A stretch of DNA of 64,000 nucleotides, taken from positions 60,045 to 124,044 of the forward strand of contig JAKOGI010002284.1 in assembly GCA_029747015.1 (NCBI GenBank), in the 5' to 3' direction. Position numbers and translations under genes: made by a program. The notes beneath the pieces are model-generated. The model worked only from the letters and a program-made list of their open reading frames with translations. It searched no databases and had not been told where the DNA came from. Shown one piece after another: positions 11,808-20,235 of this stretch (position 1 is the stretch's first letter; the number at the start of each line of letters is the position of its first letter). The stretch is from Carnegiea gigantea. Its lineage: Eukaryota > Streptophyta > Magnoliopsida > Caryophyllales > Cactaceae.

Positions 11808-12965
11808 ATGGCTGAGAGGGATACTGCTTATCCCCCTCCTCAATGGCCTATTAGAATTCGTAGAGGCCTTTCTCTAAAATAGGCTCATGAACTCAAGAGA
11901 GACAGAGCTATCTTAGAAATTCAAGAAAATATCAGGACCCTTACTGCTCAGATACAGTAGCTCATGACTCAACCTAGAGGAAGGGATAGAGAACCCCCTG
12001 AGGACCCTCCAAATGGGTCTGATCCTTCCCTTAATTTCCACTATGGCAGGAGTTCTTCTAATGAGGATGCTAGACCCTGGAGAAGGAGAGTGCCCAGAGA
12101 TGATCTTAAGGACTTCAGAATATAGACACCTGAGTTTGATTGTAGCCTTAGACCTGAAGATTACCTTGAGTGGGTGCAGCCTATAGAAAGGATTATAGAG
12201 ATTAAAGGATATTCTTGGGAAAAGGCCTTCAAGCTTGTTATTTTAAAGCTAAAACAATATACATCTCTCTAGTATAAGAACCTAAAAAGAACCAAAGCTT
12301 TGGGAAGGTAAATCCATGATTAAAACCTGCGTCAAGCTTAAGAAAGACATGGACAAAAGGTTTCTACCGGCCGCCTACAAGCAAGAACTATACTTAAGAG
12401 TCACTTCAGTGCAGCAGGAAAGCATGAAAGTTGAGGAATACATAAGGGAATTTCAGCAGTTATAGATCAGATGGACTTTGAGAGAGGAGCTTGAGCAGAC
12501 CATTGCTAGATTTCTTAAAGGCTTAAACCTTACAATTCTGGAAAGGGTTGAGCTACAACCTTTCTGGACCTTTAAGGATGCCTGCAAGCTTGCTGTCAAG
12601 GTTAAGAAACAGCTTAAGTCCATAAGGACTTCCTCAATTGCACCAGCAAAACCTCCTATCCCAGCCAAACCATTCAGTTCTTTCAGACTAGATCCTCCAC
12701 TCAGAGAGGATAAAGACAAAGGGAAGGGAAAGAAAGTTGCTAAGAAAGCTGCTAAAGGCCAGAAGAAGTGTTTCAAGTGCCAGGGATATGGCAATTTTTA
12801 GGCAGATTGTCCCAATAGGAGAGTACTTACAATTAGAGAAATTGAAGACCTGGATCAAATGGAGGTGGAAAAAGATGAAGAAGAGTCTGATGAAGAAGGA
12901 GAGACTTCTTACATACCACCTTAAGAAGGTGAAATACTCATGATCAAAAGAGTGCTTTATGCCAC
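11808..12965 (+). pseudogene. gypsy gag, degenerate
   Basis: Starts MAERDTAYPPP and shows the gag phrase PEDYLEWVQPIERIIE followed by KGYSWEKAFKLVILKLKQY. It ends near 12830 in a CCHC-type knuckle, CFKCQGYGNF...ADCP. A stop sits inside the knuckle and the histidine position reads Asn. Several further in-frame stops (for example near 11880 and 11958) and a frameshift near 12300 show it is dead. Confidence 0.8.
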
Positions 12966-12999
12966 TGAAGCCCCACTAGAAGCCAATCAAAGGGAGTAA

Positions 13000-13446
13000 A
13001 TTTTTCACTGCAGATGCAAGGTAGCTGACAAGACCTACAACTTGATTATTGATGGGGGAAGCTGTACCAATGTGGCTTCCACTGAGTTAGTTGACAAGCT
13101 CAACCTAGCCACGATTGCACATCCTGGACCATACACCTTGCAATGGCTCAAAAAAGGGAATGAGATAACAGTTATTAAGCAAGTTTTAGTAGCTTTTTCA
13201 ATTAGAGGTTACAAGGATGAGGTTGTACGTGATGTCTTGCCAATGGATGCTTGTCATTTACTCCTAGGTAGACCTTGGCAGTATGGTAGGGATGTCACTC
13301 ACCATGGCCAATCCAATACTTACTCTTTCAAACTGAAAGGCAAGAAAATGACCTTAACCCCTTTAGCTCCTAGCCAAACACACAAAACTGAAACTGGGAG
13401 GGAAAACAATAAGGAGAGTGCCTTACTTGTCAATGGGGAAGAGTAG
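13000..13446 (+). pseudogene. gypsy aspartic protease domain
   Basis: A 134-codon open stretch (13042-13446) contains the catalytic-type IIDGGSCTNVAS motif, the [16 protein letters not shown] motif and a KKMTLTPLAP tail, in the usual order for gypsy retropepsin. The active-site triad here is Asp-Gly-Gly, as is often seen in this lineage. A stop at 13446 separates it from the reverse transcriptase. Confidence 0.85.
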
Positions 13447-13499
13447 AGAGGGTTATCTCTAAGGGAAAACCCATATTGTTGTCCTGATAGTGGAGTTTG

Positions 13500-14500
13500 C
13501 CCCTGATTCAGATCTCACAACCTTCCACCCATCAGTCCAACCCTTACTATAGGAATTTGAGGATATCTTTCCTCAAGACCTACCCCTTGGCCTTTCTCTT
13601 AAGACGGGTATTGAACACCAGATAGACTTGATTCCTGGAGCCCCTCTACCCGGCAAACCTGCCTATAGATACAACCCAATTGAGACAAAAGAATTACAGA
13701 GACAGGCTTAGGAGCTAATTGACAGAGGGTATGTGAGGGAGAGCATGAGTCCATGCTCAGTTCCAGCCCTTTTAGTGCAGCCATCAACAACATTACAGTC
13801 AAATATATGTATCCTATTCCTAGGCTTGATGACATGTTGGAGGAGCTTCATAGTTCCAAAATCTTCTCCAAGATTGAATTAAGAAGTGGTTATTACGAGA
13901 TCAGAATGAGGGAAGGAGATGAGTGAAAGACTGCTTTAAAAGCCAAGTACGGGCTTTATGAATGGCTTGTTATACCCTTTAGACTGTCTAATGCCCCCAG
14001 CACCTTCATGAGGCTGATAAATGAGGTGCTCAGGCCATACATTGGCCTATTTATGGTAGTATATTTTGATGATATTCTTGTATACAACAAGAAAGAATAA
14101 GATCATATACAACATTTGAGGCAAGTCTTTTCTACCGTCAGAGATCAGAAACTCCATGGGAAGCTTGAAAAGTGTGAATTCTTTGTTCCAAGGGTTGTTT
14201 TCCTTGGATATGTGGTCTCCTATGATGGCATCCAATTAGATGAGACTAAGGTAGAGGCAATTAGATCTGGGCCAGTTCCAACCTCAGTTATAGTAGTGAC
14301 AAGCTTTCATAGCCTAGCTTCCTTCTCTAGAAGATTTATTAAGGATTTCAGCTCTATTATGGCTCCACTCATAGAATGCATGAAGAAGGAGAGTTTCACT
14401 TGGCCTCCAACAGCTCAGAAGGCCTTTGAGACCATCAAGCAGAGGTTGTGTGAGGCACCTGTTCTAGCCTTACCAAATTTTGAGGAATTATTAAGGTAGA
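13500..14500 (+). pseudogene. gypsy reverse transcriptase, degenerate
   Basis: Recognisable blocks in order: [58 protein letters not shown], the catalytic YFDDILVY at 14062-14085, LEKCEFF...VVFLGYVVS and [17 protein letters not shown]. The block that normally carries the WRMCVDYR motif is deleted between about 13780 and 13790. Stops follow REGDE and elsewhere. The 127-codon frame 14116-14499 is the connection region. Confidence 0.85.
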
Positions 14501-14850
14501 ATGTGATGCCAGTGGAGTGCTCATTGGAGCTGTACTGACTCAACTCGGAAGACCTCTAGCATACTTTCGTGAGAAACTTAGTGATCTAAAACTCAGTTAT
14601 TCAGCATATGACAAGGAGTTTTATGCAATAGTGAGGGCTTTGAGTCACTGGAGTCACTACCTGAAGCCTAAGGCCTTTGTTCTTCACTAAGATCATCAAG
14701 CACTCAAGTTCCTCAATGGCCAACCCAAGTTCAATGCCAGACATGACAAGTGGGTTGAGTTTCTACAAGCTTTTACCTTCTTCACCAAGCACAAGAAGGG
14801 TATTGAGAATGTGGCAGCTGATGCCCTTTCTAGGAGGTATGTTCTTATCT
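14500..14850 (+). pseudogene. gypsy RNase H domain, degenerate
   Basis: Contains [31 protein letters not shown] and DHQALKFL, with VAADALSRR at the end, the standard gypsy RNase H order. A frameshift at about 14500 and a stop before DHQALKFL inactivate it. Confidence 0.85.
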
Positions 14851-14919
14851 TAGTTTTGGGAGCAAAACTCTTGGGACTATAAGCTATGCAAGCGTACTAC
14901 CCTGACAATCCCCGCATTT

Positions 14920-16091
14920 TAGGATTTGGTGAAGAACACTCTAGCTCAAGGACCATATGTGATGCAAGAGGGATTTCTATTCAAGGGGAACAAACTGTGT
15001 ATTCCAGCATGTCCTTTGAGGGAGTTATTGGTTAGGGAAGCCCATGGAGGATCCCTTGCAGGCCACTTTAGTTTGAACAAGACCTTGGATATTCTCATGG
15101 AGCACTTCTTTTGGCCTAAAATGGGAGAAGATGTTCACAGGGTAGTGTCAAGATGCTCTATCTGCCATAAGGCCAAAAGGTAATTCCATCAAGGCCTTTA
15201 TACCTCATTGCCAGTTCCCTTAATGCCTTGGGAAGATGTCAGCATAGATTTTATTATGGTCTTACCAAGAACATAGAGGGGTAAAGACTCAGTCATGATG
15301 GTTGTTGATAGGTTCACCAAAATGGCACACTTTGTAGCCTATCACAAGACAGATGATGCCTCATGTTGCAGACTCATACTTCAAAGAAATCATCAGACTG
15401 CATGGGGTACCAAGGACCATTGTGGGTGATAGACACCAAGTTTCTATCTCACTTTTGGAGGAGTCTTTAGTGTCTGTTGGGGACTAAACTGCTATATAAC
15501 ACCACTTGCCATCCTCAGACTGAAGTTACAAACAGGACCCTGTCTACCCCTTCTTAGGACCTTGGTTCAGAAGAATTTGAAAGAGTGGGATCTCAAGCTC
15601 CCACATGCTGAATTTGCATACAATAGAGCACTTGCCAGGGCTACTGGTTGTTCTCCATTTGAGGCAATGTTTGGGATCAACCCTTTTACTTCCATTGATC
15701 TCATCCCACTGCCTACTGATTACAAGGTCAGTTTTGAGTCTGAAAAGAGGGCCAAGGAGATGAAGAAGCTACATGAGTAGATTATAGCTCATATTGAGGA
15801 GGCCAATGAAGCTTACAAGATCAAGGCCAACAAAAACAGAAGGGAAGTTGAATATCAGCCTAGAGACCTTGTTTAGCTCCACTTCAGGAAGGAAAGGTTC
15901 CCCACAAGGAGAAAAAGCAAGCTGATAGCCACAGAAGATGGTCCTTTTAAGGTTTTATTCAAGGTGGGAGATAATGCCTATAGACTGGAATTACCTGGAG
16001 ATATGGCTGTGTCAATCACCTTTATTGTAGGTGATCTCAGCCCCTATGTGGAAGATGAGATTGATTATGGGGATTTGAGGGCAAATCCTTT
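14920..16091 (+). pseudogene. gypsy integrase, degenerate
   Basis: An HHCC zinc region (EAHGGSLAGHF...SRCSICHKAK, 15035-15180) is followed by the core ([23 protein letters not shown]), the LPHAEFAYNRA block in 15562-15780, and the C-terminal DLSPYVEDE..YGDLRANPF tail. I see no chromodomain. The core is frameshifted between about 15355 and 15550. Confidence 0.85.
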
Positions 16092-16106
16092 CAAAGGAGG
16101 GGAGGA
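16092..16106 (+). promoter_or_regulatory. polypurine tract of the nested gypsy element
   Basis: AAAGGAGGGGAGGA directly precedes the LTR start TGATGCAGATC at 16107, the normal place for plus-strand priming. Confidence 0.75.
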
Positions 16107-16405
16107 TGATGCAGATCAGTCCATAATTCAAGATACTTAGTCAGAGAATGGGAAGGCCTTGCTTATTGATCACCACAAGGATCAGTTCTATGAGGGCAAA
16201 CAGTGCAATTTTGATGCTTGTCTAGGGAGTTCTTTGCTACGCTGAATGCCCTAAGCTTATTACAAGTACACACAAGTCCTTTTGATGTATATAAGCATAC
16301 ATCAATGATGCAGATTAGGCTATGGTTGTTGAACTGCATACATCAATGATGTATATAAGCATACACCAATAATGCAGATCAGGCCATGGTTGCTGAACTG
16401 CAAGC
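16107..16405 (+). repeat. truncated direct LTR plus repeated LTR-LTR junction motif
   Basis: 16107-16283 matches the first about 180 bp of the left LTR. From 16284 two imperfect copies of a 60-odd-bp unit follow. The first reads TGATGTATATAAGCATACATCA, then TGATGCAGATTAGG, then TTGAACTGC. In it an LTR 3' end (GCATACATCA) abuts an LTR 5' start (TGATGCAGAT). The second copy (about 16348-16405) leads into the inverted LTR. Confidence 0.65.
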
Positions 16406-17489
16406 TTGGAATTAACTAAACATAGCAACTCAACATGGAAGATATGTCCTGAAATAAAGGAAGAATCCACCAACCAAGACTGAAGGAGTTCACCACCAAC
16501 CTTCCTAAAGCCAATGCACCAGAAGATCAAATAAAGAGCTCACTAACTAAACACCACCAACAGGATAAAGTTTAGAGAGATTTTGGGAGAGTTTTTGCTT
16601 GAACCAGCAAATTGAGGTTGTCGTATATCATAATATGCCGTTTACAATGAAGTACTAGGCTTATATACTTCAGCCATACTCATATATGCCACAGCTAAAA
16701 TAGCATATGCCAAAGGTTAAAAATAGCAAAAACAGTTTTGAATCAATAGCCTAAAACAGCAGCTAAGCTTTGATCCTTGACACCTAATCACTTTGCTAAC
16801 CTCCATTACTGAGGTGTCAAGCCTTTGTAGCATCCAGATACTATTAATGATGACCTTGGGGAGTGATTTGCAGCTGCTTACAACAAGATTAAGCCGGTTG
16901 ATTAATAAGTACAGCACCACAAAATCTATTGGATCAGAGGGTATTTGCAGGATGATTAGGCTAGATAAAAGCTGATGCTGAGTGATCTGATTCTGCAACT
17001 TTGGACCTTAAATTATGAATATTTAGACACATTTTCAGGTCAAGCCAAAACTAGCTGCTAAGTTGGAGCCAAATAATCCCATTGAACTGCTGCTGCTGCT
17101 GGATTGTTTGCTGACTGTCTCCAATGAAAGTCAAGCAACCTTTATCATTCAGTAGCTGGATTAAGGGCTAACAAATGAGCTAAGTTACTTTCCAAAAAGG
17201 ACTGGTGCTTCTGGACTAAAAATGATTCACCAATAGCTATTGGAGCATCAGGAATGCACTGAACTTCAGACTTCCTTTATTGAAACTAAACTTGAACTAG
17301 GCTGTTGGCTAGGCTCCAAATGACTTGTGTGTGCTTGTAATGAGCTTAGGGCATCCAGCATAGCAAGGACCTCCCTAGATAAGCATCAAGCACTACTTTC
17401 CCTAACAGAATTGATCCTTGTGGTGATCAGTAACCAAGGCCTTCCCATCCTCTGACTAAGTGTCTTGAACTATGGCCTGATCTACATCA
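16348..17489 (-). repeat. right LTR of the nested gypsy element, inverted
   Basis: Reverse complement of the left LTR over about 1.1 kb. Shared blocks include AAGCTTGGAATTAAC..., the encoded twin reading frame at 16717-16998, and CAAGGATCA / TGATCCTTG. It ends CCTGATCTACATCA against the duplication CTTCCT. Confidence 0.85.
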
Positions 17490-17504
17490 CTTCCTGTAAG
17501 CCCA

Positions 17505-17595
17505 TTCTCAATAACTCCACAGTTGAGCGTATTTGTTGTGGACAACTATTAGGATGGGTGACCTCTTGGGAAGTTTCTAAGTAATGTGTGAGCGA
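17505..17595 (+). repeat. 5S rRNA-like segment in the 5' LTR of the TRIM element
   Basis: The stretch AACTCCACAGTTGAGCGT and, further on, TAGGATGGGTGACCTCTTGG match the middle and 3' part of plant 5S rRNA (AACTCCGCAGTTAAGCGT and TAGGATGGGTGACCTCCTGG from general knowledge). This includes the internal control region used by TFIIIA/Pol III. It is an LTR component, not a functional 5S gene: the flanking 5S ends are absent. The 3' LTR copy (about 17955-18035) is more diverged. Confidence 0.85.
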
Positions 17596-17703
17596 GGGCG
17601 AAGCACGCCGAAAAGTCTTGTAGTGATTTGTGGTGCCCGTTAATCATCCTTGAAGTCATTCCTAGCAACTATCCACAACCGAGGTAGGAGTCGACCCGTT
17701 ACA

Positions 17704-17722
17704 AATGGTATCAGAGTCGACT
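17704..17722 (+). promoter_or_regulatory. TRIM primer-binding site (initiator tRNA-Met)
   Basis: TGGTATCAGAG directly after the LTR end TTACA-AA matches the usual initiator methionine tRNA primer site of plant LTR elements. Confidence 0.85.
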
Positions 17723-17871
17723 CGCGATCGTGAGCTGCAATGGATAGGAGAGCTCTAGATAGTCAACTAGTAGAGCAAAGATTCTGGATTGGACCGCAGG
17801 TCAAGAGGATGCATAAATCGATCGGTTTGTAAGACATAATAAGGACATTGTATGCTTTAAGTAAGGATGAT

Positions 17872-18145
17872 TGTAACACTTTGAGTATTACTTAACGGAT
17901 TTGAAGTGACTACTCATATCACCAAAGATACACCTTCCTTTTGGGAAGTTCACTCTTAAGAACTCCATAGTTGAAGGTGCTTGCTGTGAAGAAATCTTAG
18001 GATGAATGGCTTCCTAGGAAGTTTTTTATGCAACGTGTGAACGAGGACGAAACATGTCAAAAAGGTTTGTAACAATATGTTGGGCCAGTTAATGAGTCAT
18101 TCATGGTAACTGTAAGCGACTCAGGTAGGGGGTCCGGACATTACA
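17872..18145 (+). repeat. TRIM 3' LTR
   Basis: 274 bp, starting TGTAACACTTTG and ending CCGGACATTACA. It aligns through its whole length with the two halves of the 5' LTR. Confidence 0.85.
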
Positions 18146-19260
18146 CTCTTTGTGGGTTTGCTCAGTAAAAATAGAAAAATTTCATCTTCTACTAAATTCT
18201 CTTAACTCCTTAAAGTTTAGCATATATTTGCCTTATGACCTATTCGGTTCACCAAAAGTAGAGTGGAATGGCATAGAATTTGAAATTGAAAGGAATGGAA
18301 TTAAATTTAATTCTTTAATTTCATGTGTCTGGTTTGTCAAAAGGAATGGAATGATATCAATCTTGTTCTATGGTTTAGTTATGGAATGAAATCAAAGTTT
18401 TTATTTTTTACCATTTTTTATGTCAATACAATCTCTCTCCGCCTTTCTTGACCCTCAGTCACTTTCTCTCTCCTTATAGACCAGCCAAAGGACCTCCTCC
18501 TTCTTCCTCTCCGGTGAATCACCGCCATCTTCTTCATCTCCAGCAAACGTTCGCCGCTCATCCATAGAATTTGACACTCTCTCTTCCCCCCTTGTTCTCA
18601 GATCTAGGCATGGTGAGTCTTTTTCTCCCTCAACTCTATCTTCTCTGCTTCTTCTTCATCTTTAGCCGACGTCTTCTCCTCTCTAATGATGGTCGGTATT
18701 TATCCATAAATCTCAGCGTTTTCTTTCTCTCTCCTCCTCCTTCTTAGATTTGGGTAACGGGTCTTCTTCGTCCTCTACATTCTTTTTCTTTGTCCACTAT
18801 GACATCTCCTCGTAACTCTTCGTCGACCGTCAACTTAAGTCAAGCAACTTCAAATCTGGACGACCCATCTCTGTCTCTCTCTCTCTTCCCCTCCTCTTCA
18901 CTCTCTAAAGGTGCTGTTATGATTTGGAGGAACGGTAGTGGTCGCTGGCAGCTAGTGGTCCCCTCTTCTCTCTCCTCTTCCCGCTTCATTCTCTCTATAC
19001 AGTTGGAATTTGACAGATTGTTGCAATGTCTTTCCTTTTTTTTTGAAATTTAAAAATATTAATTCTCCTACGGAATGAGATTTGAAACCCCTCTCATAGT
19101 GGGGGAATCAAGTCTCAAAAGAATGGGGGCCCTTGATACCTTTAGGTATCAAATTTCATACTCTAAACTTCAATCAAATTGAAGGTATGGAAATTTGATA
19201 CCTAAAACTATCAAGTTTCATTCCTCCAACCAAACAAGCCCATCCTTTATCAATTATTTA
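18146..19260. other. intergenic DNA upstream of the TRCF gene, with CT-rich stretch
   Basis: No gene seen. 18410-19030 is pyrimidine-rich and loosely resembles a gene leader, but no supported product follows. The two edges (around 18236, CTATTCGGTTCACCAAAAG, and around 19235, AACCAAACAAGCCC) resemble the ends of a roughly 1-kb MITE, with related text inside both arms (GGAATGGAATT / AAATTTGATACC). A matching duplication could not be fixed. Confidence 0.3.
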
Positions 19261-19627
19261 AAGCTAATTTTTCCTTTTTTTTAATGAAAAACGACACTGA
19301 GGGATGCTAATTGATTCAACCGTTGTTAACGGTTGGCGTTCCGCGTTGTAGCATATGACAATTTGTCTACGCCCTTTTAGATATCCCCAGCTGCTAATCT
19401 CTGCTCCACATATCCTTGATGTTATCACATCACTTTTCCATATCTTCTCCCGCCTAAACCGTCCCAAAGCCTCCTCCCACTCTGCATTCACTCTACCACT
19501 TTCAGGAAATCTCGATTCTCTGTCCATTTTTGAATGGCAACCCCCATTTCCTGCACCTTCATCTTCTCTTTTTGATTTAATAAAGGGGAAAAATAACAAT
19601 TGGCCGCGAACCTCACAATATCTTGTT
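19261..19627 (+). promoter_or_regulatory. putative promoter and 5' leader of the TRCF gene
   Basis: This is the region directly upstream of the start codon. It contains the perfect inverted repeat at 19317-19335 and an in-frame, stop-free extension back to an ATG at 19355. GC content rises towards the start codon. No convincing TATA box was seen at a usual distance. Confidence 0.45.
19317..19335. promoter_or_regulatory. perfect palindrome with MYB-type cores
   Basis: CAACCGTT-GTT-AACGGTTG: 8-bp perfect arms around a 3-bp spacer, about 290 bp upstream of the ATG. AACGG is the core bound by plant R2R3/3R MYB factors (MSA-type element); AACCGTT and AACGGTT both contain it. That is family knowledge, and binding here is inference. 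Confidence 0.45.
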
Positions 19628-20235
19628 ATGGCTGCCACCAAGCTCCCGGTTCCAGATTTTCGCTTTAAGTGTGGATATTGTCGTCAAATCTCAACCCTCT
19701 TCATCTTCATCGATATTAAATGCGCACGTCGTTGGGGCCGAAAACCCCAATTTCCCATATGCTGTTCTGTGTACACTGAAGGGCTTTCCCCTACAAAATT
19801 AGCCCAAGGGAAGGGCAAGATTCCCGACTGGGAAAATGACCCGATTTCAGTCTTAAATGAGAGGGTCCAGCGTGATCATGGGACCCGAGATGGGGCGAAA
19901 CCCGCCATGGATTCTGAGGAGGCAGCGAAGTACATCAAGCTTGTGAAAGAGCAGCAGCAGAGAGGGCTGCAGAAGCTAAAAGGGGCTGATAGGGAAGCGA
20001 AAGCAGGAGACAGAGGTGGTGGTGGTGGTATTAGTTACAAAGTGGACCCTTATACACTAAAATCTGGGGATTATGTGGTTCACAAGAAAGTGGGTATTGG
20101 GAGATTTGTGGGAATTAAGTTTGATGTACCGAAGGATTTTGGAGAGCCCATTGAGTATGTGTTTATTGAGTATGCTGACGGCATGGCTAAACTTCCGGTT
20201 AAGCAGGCATCTCGGATGCTTTACCGATATAATCT
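19628..20235 (+). CDS. TRCF exon 1: leader, linker and most of the CarD/RID domain
   Basis: 202 codons plus 2 bases. [10 protein letters not shown] begins a transit-peptide-like leader. The RID segment reads [28 protein letters not shown] and [15 protein letters not shown]. The donor is CT|GTATGT at 20235/20236; reading on into the intron hits a stop within six codons. An upstream in-frame ATG at 19355 would add 91 residues but has a poor context (C at -3). Confidence 0.92.

Larger units (their letters stand above)
10485..17489 (+). mobile_element. 7.0-kb Ty3/gypsy element with inverted outer LTRs, nested in the TRIM LTR
   Basis: It is bounded by CTTCCT at 10479-10484 and 17490-17495, which interrupts the TRIM 5' LTR. 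Order: LTR in + orientation (10485-11601), primer site, gag-PR-RT-RH-IN on the + strand (about 11808-16091), polypurine tract, the first about 177 bp of a second + LTR (16107-16283), a short scrambled junction, then a near-full LTR in reverse orientation (to 17489). Normal elements have direct LTRs. All coding parts contain stops and frameshifts. Confidence 0.8.
10419..18145 (+). mobile_element. Cassandra-type TRIM retrotransposon with 5S-like LTRs, split by a nested element
   Basis: Without its 7-kb insert this is a 716-bp miniature LTR element: 5' LTR (10419-10484 plus 17496-17703), a 168-bp non-coding interior (17704-17871) and 3' LTR (17872-18145). The LTRs start TGATACCCTGAG / TGTAACACTTTGAG, share GATTTGAAGTGACTA, and both end TTACA. 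The primer-binding site TGGTATCAGAG follows the 5' LTR at 17706. The outer flanks are CTCTA and CTCTT, a 4-of-5 duplication. LTRs carrying 5S rRNA sequence define the Cassandra group. Confidence 0.85.

Noticed and set aside
10987..16998. Two nearly identical 73-93-codon frames (10987-11208 and 16717-16998) looking like a duplicated gene
   Set aside because: They are the same LTR segment in the two inverted LTR copies; similarity extends far beyond the frame on both sides and no known domain is present.
16107..17489. A normal direct 3' LTR for the 7-kb gypsy element
   Set aside because: Only about 177 bp are direct; the rest aligns only as the reverse complement of the left LTR.
17505..17595. 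A 5S rRNA gene
   Set aside because: Only the middle and 3' parts of 5S are present, inside an LTR with its primer site and partner LTR, so it is Cassandra sequence.
18236..19240. A 1-kb MITE just upstream of the promoter
   Set aside because: The ends look related (CGGTTCACC / GGTTGGAGG) but neither the inverted repeat nor a duplication could be made to match cleanly.
19264..19641. 125-codon minus-strand frame opposite TRCF exon 1
   Set aside because: Shadow of the coding and leader region; no domain; the + strand product is well supported here.
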